A stretch of 64,000 bases of DNA, taken from Roseburia sp. AM59-24XD. GTDB lineage: Bacteria > Bacillota > Clostridia > Lachnospirales > Lachnospiraceae. The notes under the pieces were generated by a model that did no database searches, was not told the origin of the DNA, and saw only the letters and a program-made list of their open reading frames with translations. The position numbers and the translations under genes were made by a program. The stretch spans positions 22,893-86,892 of the forward strand of contig NZ_QUET01000016.1 in NCBI RefSeq assembly GCF_003478445.1, read 5' to 3'. The first letter of the stretch is position 1. Each line of letters opens with the position of its first letter. Positions 1 to 8,746 of this stretch are shown here, piece by piece.

Positions 1-1002
1 CTCTGTCTCAGCCAGACGAAGCTGTGTCTTTCCATTGGCTGCAAGGAACTCACCAAACGTATTCTCTACGGATTCTTTCTTAAATGCAACAAGCTTGTTG
101 CCAATTGTATCATCATAATCAACGAAGCATACATATGTCAGCTTCAGGAAGCCTTTCTTGCGCTCAAAGCCTGTGAACTCCTCATCACAGAAGCTACGGG
201 TAATCTCTCTTGCACGATCCGGACGGAAGTTAAAGAAGATCACGGAATCGCCGTCCTTGATCGTTGCCAGTGGCTTGCCGTCCTTCTCGATGACGGTAGG
301 AACAACGAACTCATCTGTCTTATCGTTGGCATAAGAATCTGCCATTGCCTGAACAGCATCCTCTGCCTTTACGCCCTCACCATATACAAGTGCAGCGTAG
401 GACTTCTCAACACGATCCCAGTTCGTATCACGATCCATTGCATAATAACGGCCATGCAGGCTGGCAATATGACCAACACCGATCTCGTCGATCTTTGTCT
501 GAAGCTGCTCTACATATTCCTTACCGGATGCAGGCGGTGTGTCACGACCATCCAAGAAGCAGTGAACATATACATTCTCCACGCCATTCTTCTTTGCTAA
601 CTCCAACAGTCCGTACAGGTGTGTATTATGACTGTGTACACCACCATCGGAAAGCAGACCATATAAATGAAGATCTGAGCCATTCTTCTTAACATTCTCA
701 ATGGCAGCTAAAAGCTCTTCGTTCTCGAAGAAATCGCCATCGTCGATTGACTTTGAAATACGTGTCAGCTCCTGATAGATCACGCGGCCGGCACCGATAT
801 TCATGTGACCAACCTCTGAGTTACCCATCTGACCATCCGGAAGACCTACTGCAAGACCGCTTGCATTTCCTTTGACAAACGGATACTCTGCCATCAGCTT
901 GTCCATTACAGGAGTGTTCGCCTGTGCGATCGCATTTCCCTCAACCTTGTCATTCAATCCGTATCCATCTAATACCATCAATACAACTGGTTTCTGACTC
1001 AT
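1..1002 (-). CDS. gpmI: 2,3-bisphosphoglycerate-independent phosphoglycerate mutase (3' end outside window)
   Basis: Interconverts 3- and 2-phosphoglycerate in the lower part of glycolysis; a cytoplasmic metal enzyme of the alkaline phosphatase superfamily. The frame is open to base 1, so 334 of roughly 510 codons are visible. Seen: the metal-binding start VVLMVLDGYGL, the phosphoserine loop GNSEVGHMNIGAGR (Ser62 as nucleophile), LLSDGGVHSH and FLDGRDTPP. The ATG follows AGAGGAATAGAGATT. It is last in the gap-pgk-tpiA-gpmI order but sits behind a hairpin after tpiA and has its own promoter, so it can be expressed separately. Identity is essentially certain. Confidence 0.96.
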   Translation of the reverse strand, partial: MSQKPVVLMVLDGYGLNDKVEGNAIAQANTPVMDKLMAEYPFVKGNASGLAVGLPDGQMGNSEVGHMNIGAGRVIYQELTRISKSIDDGDFFENEELLAAIENVKKNGSDLHLYGLLSDGGVHSHNTHLYGLLELAKKNGVENVYVHCFLDGRDTPPASGKEYVEQLQTKIDEIGVGHIASLHGRYYAMDRDTNWDRVEKSYAALVYGEGVKAEDAVQAMADSYANDKTDEFVVPTVIEKDGKPLATIKDGDSVIFFNFRPDRAREITRSFCDEEFTGFERKKGFLKLTYVCFVDYDDTIGNKLVAFKKESVENTFGEFLAANGKTQLRLAETE

Positions 1003-1089
1003 AATCTCTATTCCTCTTTTCTGTGCTGTCTCTGTCTGTTATCGCCGCGCCACAGCACCGGCAGCGGACTTTCACTTCTACCATCCTTG

Positions 1090-1118
1090 AGTATACAAGA
1101 TTCCCTCGCATTCGTCAA
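1090..1118 (-). promoter_or_regulatory. Sigma-A-type promoter of gpmI
   Basis: On the minus strand TTGACG, a 17-base spacer and TATACT. It lies about 90 bases upstream of the gpmI ATG and downstream of the tpiA hairpin, so gpmI appears to have an independent start. Confidence 0.7.
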
Positions 1119-1140
1119 TAACAAGAGCTGCCTGAGATTT

Positions 1141-1208
1141 AAAAGAAAACGCCACGAAACACAGTTCAACGATATCTATATACATTGAACGCATTTCATG
1201 GCGTTTTA
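1141..1208 (-). terminator. Hairpin terminator after tpiA
   Basis: Minus-strand transcript folds AAAACGCCA...TGGCGTTTT with an inner GTTCAA/TTGAAC arm and ends in TTTTCTTTT. The stem is long and interrupted. It separates tpiA from gpmI. Confidence 0.7.
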
Positions 1209-1285
1209 TATTATTACTAATCCAAAAGCTAACAGCGTAATATCATGACATCGGGATCAAAGATATTGACTCCTTTGCATCATGT

Positions 1286-2031
1286 TTATGCGTTTACTAC
1301 CTTACCGAAATCAGCCTTAAGGGATGCACCACCGATAAGACCACCGTCGATATCCGGCTTAGCAAGAAGCTCTGCTGCATTTCCGGCATTCATAGATCCA
1401 CCGTACTGGATGCGGACAGCCTCTGCTGTATCAGTATCATAAATCTCAGCGATGAGATCACGGATACCCTTACATACCTCCTGTGCCTGATCAGAAGTAG
1501 CAGTCTTGCCTGTTCCGATAGCCCAGATTGGCTCGTAAGCGATTACCATGCTCTTAACCTGATCTGCTGTAACACCGGCAAGATCAGACTTGATCTGAAG
1601 ACGGATCCAGTCCATTGTTACGCCGAGCTCTCTCTGCTCCAGTGACTCACCACAGCAAAGGATTGGTGTAAGACCGGCCTCGAATGCCTTCTTTACTTTC
1701 TTGTTAAGAAGTACATCATCCTCCTTGAAGTAATCACGACGCTCTGAGTGACCAAGGATCACATACTTAACGCCTGCATCTACAAGCATTGGTGCGGAAA
1801 TCTCACCTGTGTAAGCTCCGCTCTCCTCAAAGTACATATTCTCAGCACCTACTGCTACGTTTGTTCCCTTAACTGCCTCTACGACAGGAACGATATCGAT
1901 TGCAGGTACACAGTAAACAACATCAACGTCATCGTTACTACTAAGTCCTTTAACTCATTTACTAAAGCAACTGCCTCACTAGGAGTCTTGTTCATTTTCC
2001 AGTTGCCGGCAATAATTCTTCTTCTAGCCAT
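1286..2031 (-). CDS. tpiA: Triosephosphate isomerase (one-base frameshift in this sequence)
   Basis: Interconverts dihydroxyacetone phosphate and glyceraldehyde 3-phosphate. Restoring one base near 1939 gives 248 residues, the usual length. The N-terminal part (ATG at 2031, [15 protein letters not shown]) and the C-terminal part (from residue 66) are then one frame. Catalytic features: Lys in NWKMN (residues 10-14), His95 in GHSERR, Glu167 in [11 protein letters not shown], and the phosphate loop YGGSMN. Reading as given, the frame breaks at ELKDLV, where GTAAGTAAC has become GTAGTAAC. It lies 26 bases downstream of pgk and is probably co-transcribed. An essential glycolytic gene, so the break is most likely a sequence error. 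Confidence 0.93.
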
Positions 2032-2057
2032 TGTACTATCTCCTTATATGAATCTGA

Positions 2058-3268
2058 TTATTTATCGTCTGCTGCAACTACACCAGGAAGATCCTTACCC
2101 TCAAGGAACTCAAGAGAAGCTCCACCACCGGTAGAGATATGAGTCATCTTGTCGCCGAAACCAAGCTGGTTACATGCTGCTGCACTGTCACCGCCACCGA
2201 TGATCGTTGTAGCACCCTCAAGTTTAGCCATTGCCTCAGCAACTGCGATCGTACCCTTTGCGAAGTTTGGCATCTCAAAGCAGCCCATTGGTCCGTTCCA
2301 AACAACAGTCTTAGCACCTGCTACCGCATTTGCGAAAAGCTCCGCTGTCTTAGGTCCGATATCAAGACCCTCCATATCAGCAGGGATCTCTCCACGACCA
2401 ACGATCTTGATGTTTGCATCGTTAGAGAAATCATCAGCAACAGTTGTATCAATAGGGATCAGAAGCTTAACGCCCTTCTCCTCTGCCTTCTTCTCCATCT
2501 TAAGAGCATAATCCTTGTAATCCTCCTCAAGGAGTGACTTACCAACTTCCTCACCGTGAGCAGCCATGAATGTGTAAGCCATACCACCACCGATGATCAG
2601 TGTGTCAACCTTGTCAAGAAGGTTCTCGATAACAGAGATCTTGGAAGATACCTTAGCACCACCAAGAATTGCTACGAATGGACGCTCCGGATTGTTTACT
2701 GCATTACCAAGGAAATCGATCTCCTTCTGCATCAGATATCCAACAGCGCAGTCTCCACCCTTCTTACGGATGAACTCTGTAACACCAACGTTAGAGCAGT
2801 GTGCTCTGTGAGCAGTACCGAATGCATCGTTTACGAATACATCAGCCAGAGATGCAAGCTCCTCTGAGAAAGCCTCTCCGTTCTTTGTCTCCTCAGCTCT
2901 GTAACGTGTGTTCTCAAGAAGTACAACGTCGCCGTCCTTCATTGCAGCAACAGCAGCCTTTGCGTTGTCACCAACAACGTTAGCATCAGCAGCAAACTTT
3001 ACTTCCTGTCCAAGAAGCTCAGCAAGTCTCTTAGCAACAGGTGCTAAAGAAAGCTCTGGCTTTGGCTCTCCCTTAGGCTTACCAAGGTGAGAACAGAGAA
3101 TGATCTGTCCACCGTCAGCGATCAGCTCTTGATTGTAGGCAGAGCAGCTACAAGACGGTTCTCGTCAGTGATGTTTAAGTCAGCATCAAGTGGTACGTTG
3201 AAGTCACAGCGAACCAGAACCTTCTTGCCCTTTACGTTGATATCATCAACAGATTTCTTATTTAACAT
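2058..3268 (-). CDS. pgk: Phosphoglycerate kinase (one-base frameshift in this sequence)
   Basis: Transfers phosphate from 1,3-bisphosphoglycerate to ADP. ATG at 3268 follows AGGAGGAATATAAC. With one A restored near 3126 (CAAGAAGCTG read here as CAAGAGCTG) the product is 403 residues, close to the family's usual length. Seen: the substrate Arg/Asp segment [18 protein letters not shown] (residues about 61-66), [17 protein letters not shown], and the nucleotide loop GGGDSAAA near the C terminus. Without the restored base the first ~50 residues end at a stop and the rest looks like a 294-residue partial protein. Neighbours gap upstream and tpiA downstream confirm the role. Confidence 0.94.
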
Positions 3269-3311
3269 GTTATATTCCTCCTAATAATTAATCATATCTT
3301 CTAAAAAATAC

Positions 3312-3355
3312 AGAAGAAAAGAAAAACGAGCCCGGTCCAATGAAAGACCGGACCC
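3312..3355 (-). terminator. Hairpin terminator between gap and pgk
   Basis: Minus-strand transcript: CCGGTC, an 8-base loop, GACCGG, then CTCGTTTTTCTTTT. It would attenuate read-through from gap into pgk, consistent with gap being more highly expressed than the rest of the cluster. Confidence 0.75.
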
Positions 3356-3436
3356 GTACATGGATCATCCAATGCACCGGATAAGTATCCGTCAGCAAAT
3401 GCTAACAGCCTGTCCGGCTAAGCACCTCAGATCAAA

Positions 3437-4453
3437 TTATGCAAGCTCTGAGAAGTACTTGATTGTTCTTACCATCTGAGATGTGTAAGAATTCTCGTTA
3501 TCATACCAAGATACTACCTGTACCTCATAGAGGTCATCAGCAACCTTGTTTACCATTGTCTGTGTAGCATCGAACAGAGAACCGAATCTCATACCAACGA
3601 TATCAGATGAAACGATCTGATCCTCGTTGTAACCGAATGACTCGTTTGCTGCTGCCTTCATAGCTGCGTTGATACCCTCAACTGTGATATCAGAACCCTT
3701 ACATACAGCTGTAAGAATTGTGGTAGAACCTGTAGGGGTAGGAACACGCTGTGCAGATCCGATGAGCTTTCCGTTCAGCTCTGGGATTACAAGACCGATA
3801 GCCTTTGCAGCACCTGTGCTGTTAGGAACGATGTTAACTGCTGCTGCACGGGATCTTCTGAGGTCACCCTTTCTCTGAGGACCATCAAGAGTCATCTGAT
3901 CACCTGTGTAAGCATGGATTGTTACCATGATACCAGACTGGATAGCTGCGTACTTGTTAAGAGCGTCAGCCATAGGTGCAAGACAGTTTGTTGTACAAGA
4001 AGCTGCAGAAATGATGTTATCCTCAGCCTTAAGTGTCTCATGGTTTGTGTTGTAAACGATAGTAGGAAGATCATTTCCTGCAGGAGCAGAAATAACAACC
4101 TTACGAGCACCAGCGTTGATATGAGCCTGTGCTTTCTCCTTAGATGTGTAGAAACCTGAGCACTCAAGAACAACGTCTACACCAAGCTCGCCCCATGGGC
4201 AGTTGTTTGCATCAGGGAATGCATAGATCTTAATCTCCTTACCATCAACTGTGATGGAATCCTCTCCAGCTGAAACTGTGTCAGCCTTCTCATACTTACC
4301 CTGTGATGAATCATACTTTAACAGATGAGCAAGCATCTTTGGGCTTGTCAGATCGTTGATAGCTACTACTTCATAACCCTCTGCACCAAACATCTGTCTG
4401 AAAGCAAGACGTCCGATACGACCAAAACCGTTAATTGCAACTTTTACTGCCAT
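3437..4453 (-). CDS. gap: Glyceraldehyde-3-phosphate dehydrogenase (phosphorylating)
   Basis: Oxidises glyceraldehyde 3-phosphate with NAD and phosphate to 1,3-bisphosphoglycerate. The 338-residue product has the usual length and is unbroken. NAD fold INGFGRIGR at residues 7-15; catalytic Cys153 in [12 protein letters not shown] and His180 in [11 protein letters not shown]-terminal [14 protein letters not shown]. The start ATG follows TTAGGAGGAATTAAAA. First gene of the glycolytic cluster, read from a very strong promoter and followed by a terminator-like hairpin. Certain. Confidence 0.98.
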   Translation of the reverse strand: MAVKVAINGFGRIGRLAFRQMFGAEGYEVVAINDLTSPKMLAHLLKYDSSQGKYEKADTVSAGEDSITVDGKEIKIYAFPDANNCPWGELGVDVVLECSGFYTSKEKAQAHINAGARKVVISAPAGNDLPTIVYNTNHETLKAEDNIISAASCTTNCLAPMADALNKYAAIQSGIMVTIHAYTGDQMTLDGPQRKGDLRRSRAAAVNIVPNSTGAAKAIGLVIPELNGKLIGSAQRVPTPTGSTTILTAVCKGSDITVEGINAAMKAAANESFGYNEDQIVSSDIVGMRFGSLFDATQTMVNKVADDLYEVQVVSWYDNENSYTSQMVRTIKYFSELA

Positions 4454-4565
4454 TTTTAATTCCTCCTAAAATATAATTTATAATATACTGTCACTGCTGG
4501 CGCTGTGCAGTAATTAAGCATTTCTCATAACTGCCCGATTACCTCGCAGTCACAACCCACTCATT

Positions 4566-4594
4566 ATTGTAGCGGACTTGTCCTAAAATTTCAA
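4566..4594 (-). promoter_or_regulatory. Strong sigma-A promoter of gap
   Basis: Minus strand TTGAAA, exactly 17 bases, TACAAT, about 110 bases upstream of the gap ATG. No operator-like palindrome is obvious beside it. Confidence 0.8.
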
Positions 4595-4640
4595 GCCTTT
4601 TTGGGATTTCTTTGGGATTTCATACAATTTTATCAGTTTC

Positions 4641-5171
4641 TTAAGGATTTTGCGGATTCCAGTATACAATATGCCCTGCCGCAAGTGATTCCTGCACCAG
4701 GATCGTGCGCTGGTTGGCAGAACCCTTAAAGATCAGTCCCAGATCCTTCTGTTCGATCTTAAACTCACCATCCACCAGCACATCCAGATAGGAAAGAAAT
4801 TCTTTCGTCTCCTCCCATTCCGAGACCATCCTGCCAAGCACATCCTTCTCATAATCATATCCGGTAAAGCACCATACGGTCTTGTCCGGCAGCTTTTCCC
4901 TGATCTGGCGCAGCAACGGCAGAAGTCCCTGCTGGTTCACATGCTCCATCGGTTCTCCGCCAAGCAGCGTAATGCCCTTGATATAACCCGGACTTAACAG
5001 CTGCAGGATCTCATCGATCGTATCCTGTGTAAACGGCTTTCCAAACCCGAAATCCCATGTTTCTTTATTGAAGCATTCTTTGCAGTGATGGGTACAGCCA
5101 CTGACAAACAAGGACACACGCACCCCCGGTCCGTTCGCCACATCACATCGTTTTATTTCTGCATAATTCAT
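4641..5171 (-). CDS. nrdG: Anaerobic ribonucleoside-triphosphate reductase activating protein (radical SAM)
   Basis: Uses a 4Fe-4S cluster and S-adenosylmethionine to make the glycyl radical on NrdD. The 176-residue product has the family length; the cluster motif is C26-x3-C30-x2-C33, followed by the SAM-binding segment ITLLGGEPM. ATG follows AAAGGAGTCGATCAG. Unusually, nrdG is not directly behind nrdD: a plus-strand gene at 5.3-6.1 kb lies between them, so nrdG starts from the intergenic region shared with that gene. I found no convincing promoter for it. Confidence 0.94.
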   Translation of the reverse strand: MNYAEIKRCDVANGPGVRVSLFVSGCTHHCKECFNKETWDFGFGKPFTQDTIDEILQLLSPGYIKGITLLGGEPMEHVNQQGLLPLLRQIREKLPDKTVWCFTGYDYEKDVLGRMVSEWEETKEFLSYLDVLVDGEFKIEQKDLGLIFKGSANQRTILVQESLAAGHIVYWNPQNP

Positions 5172-5197
5172 CTGATCGACTCCTTTTAAAATTGTTT

Positions 5198-5226
5198 TGA
5201 CCCATATTCAAAATACTACTATAATC
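5198..5226 (+). promoter_or_regulatory. Sigma-A promoter of the membrane-anchored protein at 5.3 kb
   Basis: TTGACC, 17 bases, TATAAT; predicted leader of about 60 bases to the ATG at 5295. It lies in the nrdG divergent intergenic region. Confidence 0.8.
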
Positions 5227-5294
5227 TATCTTATACGGCAGTGTCTGTATTCTGTAACACCGCTGCCATTCCACCTGTGAACGGAGGTATCCAT

Positions 5295-6125
5295 ATGAAG
5301 AAATCATCTGTAAAATATATTCTGTGTACCCTGCTTGTTGTGTGTCTGATCACCGCGGAAGGGATCGCACTCTACCGTCATCATCAGAAGGCTTCCCCGC
5401 AGACAGCCACACCAGTCACGACCTCCGGTCCGGGCAGCCGGACAGATGCATCAGAGACTCCCCTTCCGGAAACAACACCGGATCCGGATTCACCGGAGGG
5501 GAAAATCTACTATGCCTTTGAGCAGATCTTAAACGAACCGTCCTTTCAGGTGGATACCGACGCTACGATCAATCTGAAGGGCAGACTGATCAAGGGCAAA
5601 CGTGTTCTCTCAGCGCACGCTCATGTGACCGGAGCCGATGACCGCGACAATCTGAAGCTTGATATGGCAACAAAAACAACCTCCCGCGGCAAAACAGAGA
5701 AAACACGTTCCACCTACCGTAACGGACTGTACTGCTCCGATAACGGCAAGGAGAAAACAAAAACCGAGCGTTCCCCGGAGGAGGTACTTTCCATGGTTAC
5801 CTTTATCTCGGATATTATGCAGGATGCCTCCTCGCAGCTTGAAAATATGAAGATAACCACCGACGACAGCGATACGATTTATTCGTTTACACTGCCGGGC
5901 GAAACCGCGTCCTACTACTTCAGCCGGATCATCGAACAGGCTTCCATGAATACCGAGGAACTCAAAAATGTTACAGGCTCCGTGGACTCCCTGAAATTGA
6001 AATGCCGTCTGAACAAAAAAGGCGTTCTGACAGAACAATCTGCCAATGCTTCCGGGACGGTTTCCAAATCCATTTTTACCATTCCGGTCACACTGACAGA
6101 AACTACTTCTTTTATGATTCCATAA
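5295..6125 (+). CDS. Membrane-anchored extracytoplasmic protein of unknown function
   Basis: Start chosen at 5295 because GGAGGT lies seven bases upstream; the upstream extension to 5241 has no ribosome site. The 276-residue product has a positively charged N terminus and one hydrophobic segment (residues about 8-24), no lipobox, then a Thr/Pro/Ser-rich spacer (about 30-70) and a soluble domain of alternating strands to the end. That layout suggests an outward-facing sensor or scaffold tethered to the membrane. I do not recognise the domain; it resembles small LppX-like folded lipoprotein domains only in general style. It sits between nrdG and nrdD in opposite orientation, with its own good promoter, and converges on nrdD. 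Function unknown. Confidence 0.75.
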   Translation: MKKSSVKYILCTLLVVCLITAEGIALYRHHQKASPQTATPVTTSGPGSRTDASETPLPETTPDPDSPEGKIYYAFEQILNEPSFQVDTDATINLKGRLIKGKRVLSAHAHVTGADDRDNLKLDMATKTTSRGKTEKTRSTYRNGLYCSDNGKEKTKTERSPEEVLSMVTFISDIMQDASSQLENMKITTDDSDTIYSFTLPGETASYYFSRIIEQASMNTEELKNVTGSVDSLKLKCRLNKKGVLTEQSANASGTVSKSIFTIPVTLTETTSFMIP

Positions 6126-6209
6126 CTATGATTCCGCAGAACGTTGCTGCGGGTGCAGGTCATTTGCTCCCTTTCCCTCACGGACACCGCGGATTACTCC
6201 CACCTGCTT

Positions 6210-8334
6210 TTACAGGTGAAGCGTTCTTGCGTTGATTTCCTTTGTCTTTCCGACATTCCAGAAATTCTCTCCAAGATATCCACAGGTACGTCTTGTAACG
6301 TTCATTTTATTCTTGTCCTTATTATGACACTGCGGACACTCCCACTCCAGATCATCGTTGATAATGATCTCTCCATCATATCCACAGACATGGCAGTAAT
6401 CCGACTTTGTGTTAAACTCCGCATACTGGATATTATCATAGATAAACCGTACCACATCCTCGAGCGCTTCCAGATTATGGCGCATATTCGGAATCTCCAC
6501 ATAAGAGATCGCACCGCCGGAAGATATCTTCTGGAACTGGCTTTCAAAGCGGAACTTCTCGAATGCATCGATCTTCTCTCTGACATCCACATGATAAGAA
6601 TTGGTGTAATAGCCCTTGTCGGTTACATCCGGAATCTCACCGAAGCGTTTCTTGTCAATCTCTGCAAAGCGATAACACAGACTCTCTGCCGGTGTTCCGT
6701 ACAGTCCAAATCCAAGACCCGTCTCAAGCTTCCAGGTATCACATGCCAGACGAAGACGCTTCATCAGACGCAGTGCAAAATTCGTTCCCTTCGGGTCGGT
6801 ATGGCTGACACCTGTCATAAGCTTTGTTACCTCGTACAATCCGATATATCCCAGAGAAATTGTGGAATAACCGTCATGCAGAAGCTTGTCGATCGGCTCC
6901 CCCTTCTTAAGGCGGGCGATCGCACCATACTGCCAGTGGATCGGGCTTACATTAGAAAGCGTTCCTTCCAGTGCATGATGACGACACATCAGAGCCTCGA
7001 AGCACAGTGCCAGACGTTCCTCTAACAGCGCCCAGAACTTCTCCTCATTTCCCTCTGCCAGAATACCGATCTGTGGCAGATTCAGGCTGACAACGCCTGA
7101 TTGAAGCGTCCCTCAAACTTATAATTACCATTCTCATCCTTCCATGGTGTTAAAAAGCTCCGACAGCCATACAGGAGAATACATTTCCCTCATAGTTTTC
7201 ACGCATCATCTTGGCAGAAACATAATCCGGATACATTCTCTTGGCACTGCACTTTACCGCAAGCCTGGTGAGGTAATCATACTTTCCGCCCTTTAAGCAA
7301 TTATGCTCATCCAACACATAGATCAGCTTCGGGAATGCCGGTGTCACATAGACACCCTTCTCATTCTTAATGCCTTCGATACGCTGCTTTAAGATCTCCT
7401 CTATGATCATCGCATTCTCTTCGATATATGGATCATCCTTATCCAGATTCAGGAACAATGTGACAAACGGAGACTGTCCGTTTGTTGTCATCAGAGTGTT
7501 GATCTGGTACTGGATCGTCTGCACGCCGGAACGAAGCTCATCACGGAGCCGGTCATCAATAAAACGCTCTCTGACTTCATCGGAAATAATATCTCCGTAC
7601 TTTTCTTTGTAGTGGCGCTCATATTTATCTCTGGTCTTACGCAGATACCTGCCTAAGTGGCGGATGTCAACAGACTGACCGCCGTACTGGCTACTGGCAA
7701 CCGCGGAAATGATCTGTGTCATAACAGTACATGCAACCTGGAAGCTCTTCGGGCTCTCGATCAGCTTTCCGTTCATGACCGTTCCATTCTCAAGCATATC
7801 ACCGATATTGATCAGACAGCAGTTAAAAATGCTCTGCAAATAATAATCCATATCATGGAAATGGATCACACCATCCTCATGCGCCTTAATGATCTTCTCC
7901 GGCAGGAGGACACGCTTGGTCAGATCCTTTGACACCTCACCGGCGATCAGGTCTCGCTGCGTAGACGCAATATATGCATTCTTGTTGGAGTTCTCCTCCA
8001 TAACATCCTTATTGCTGTTCTTGATCAGGCTCATGATGGAATCGTCTGTGGTGTTGGCACGGCGAACCATTTCTCTGGTGTAGCGGTATATAATGTACTT
8101 TTTGGCAAGCTCATACTTACGCTCTGCCATAAGCTTCTGTTCGATCATATCCTGGATATCCTCCACCATAAGGTTATCCTTTCTTTTATTTTCAATACTG
8201 GCAACAATGGCATCGATCGTCTCCTCAGAAACCTGCTCATAGCGGTCTACCTCCACGTTTGCCTTCTGAATAGCGATCACGATCTTATTTCTGTCATAGT
8301 CAACAACTCTTCCGTCCCTTTTTGTTACTTTCAT
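6210..8334 (-). CDS. nrdD: Anaerobic (class III) ribonucleoside-triphosphate reductase (two one-base frameshifts in this sequence)
   Basis: Makes deoxyribonucleotides from NTPs without oxygen, using a glycyl radical installed by NrdG. Restoring one G near 7167 (ATGGGCTGT read as ATGGCTGT) and one near 7096 (CAGGGCGTT read as CAGGCGTT) gives 708 residues. Domains: N-terminal ATP-cone (residues 1-90), catalytic barrel with the loop MGCRSFL that spans the first break, a zinc site CHVC...CPQC near the C terminus and the glycyl radical motif RRTCGYLG. ATG at 8334 follows GAGGTGTTTTGGGACA. Regulated by tandem NrdR-like boxes upstream. A gene needed for anaerobic growth, so the breaks look like sequence error. 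Confidence 0.95.
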
Positions 8335-8438
8335 TGTCCCAAAACACCTCTTCTTTCTTCATTTTGTTCACCCCTGCCTGCGAGCTCCATACTCCTTCCT
8401 TTGCCCTCCAAGAATTGCTTCGCAATTCTCGTTGGCAT
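8331..8438 (-). other. Candidate 35-codon leader ORF overlapping the nrdD start
   Basis: An ATG-started ORF in the nrdD leader ends with a TGA that overlaps the nrdD ATG (ATGA), the arrangement of translational coupling. Its first codons lie over a perfect hairpin, AGAATTGC-TTC-GCAATTCT, at 8411-8429. No good ribosome site precedes it and the sequence belongs to a block partly repeated at 25.4 kb, so it may be a non-coding repeat read by chance. Confidence 0.3.
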
Positions 8439-8440
8439 CC

Positions 8441-8475
8441 CACCACGTTACGAGCATTTTCCTATATATTGAAAA
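8441..8475 (-). repeat. 35-base dispersed block, copy 1
   Basis: Matches 25407-25441 at 30 of 35 positions. Here it continues into the GAATTGC/GCAATTC hairpin of the nrdD leader, which copy 2 lacks. May be the edge of a larger dispersed repeat. Confidence 0.55.
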
Positions 8476-8526
8476 CAGTCCATTTCATCGTACCGAACGG
8501 ACTTTTCGCAAGCGCGTCTATAGTCG

Positions 8527-8555
8527 ATTATAGCAAACCCGTCGCCAAAAGTCCA
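8527..8555 (-). promoter_or_regulatory. Promoter of nrdD
   Basis: Minus strand TGGACT, 17 bases, TATAAT with an upstream TG (TGCTATAAT), so an extended -10 promoter. Leader about 185 bases. The -35 overlaps the proximal NrdR-like box. Confidence 0.7.
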
Positions 8556-8568
8556 CAAGATATTGTAT
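8553..8568 (-). promoter_or_regulatory. NrdR-like box, promoter-proximal
   Basis: Core CAAGATATTG, matching the CWATATNTWG type core of NrdR boxes at nearly all symmetrical positions. It overlaps the nrdD -35 region, a position where a repressor would block RNA polymerase. Confidence 0.6.
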
Positions 8569-8584
8569 GTGTTTTTAAATATTT

Positions 8585-8600
8585 TTACCATATATAGTAG
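8585..8600 (-). promoter_or_regulatory. NrdR-like box, distal
   Basis: Core CCATATATAG, one mismatch from CTATATATAG. Its core is 32 bases from the proximal core, three helical turns, which is the spacing known for tandem NrdR boxes upstream of nrd operons. No nrdR gene lies in the window. Confidence 0.6.
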
Positions 8601-8676
8601 AAATGCCGATTTCACTAAGTCCTACGCGTGTAGACCGGAAATAAGCAGTCATTTTGTTGTTCAACTTCGTTTCCAC

Positions 8677-8716
8677 AAAAAAGGATGCCGCACCTGATCG
8701 CTCAGATACGGCATCC
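8677..8716 (-). terminator. Terminator of the leucine-rich secreted protein gene
   Basis: Minus-strand transcript GGATGCCG, 18-base loop, CGGCATCC, then TTTTTT. Strong Rho-independent signature, 30 bases after the stop codon. Confidence 0.88.
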
Positions 8717-8746
8717 CGTTATTTCAGAAAATCTACCTTCCGGTAA

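Noticed and set aside
3922-4173. Short minus-strand ORF inside gap in another frame
   Set aside because: Alternative frame of gap with a leucine-rich, meaningless composition.
5241-5294. Upstream start for the 5.3 kb gene
   Set aside because: No ribosome site; GGAGGT precedes only the ATG at 5295.
6201-6218. CACCTG/CAGGTG hairpin at the end of nrdD as terminator
   Set aside because: No T-tract on either strand; it overlaps the nrdD stop codon.
6144-7025. Long plus-strand ORF of 293 codons opposite nrdD
   Set aside because: Antisense shadow of nrdD; no ribosome site and no recognisable protein pattern.
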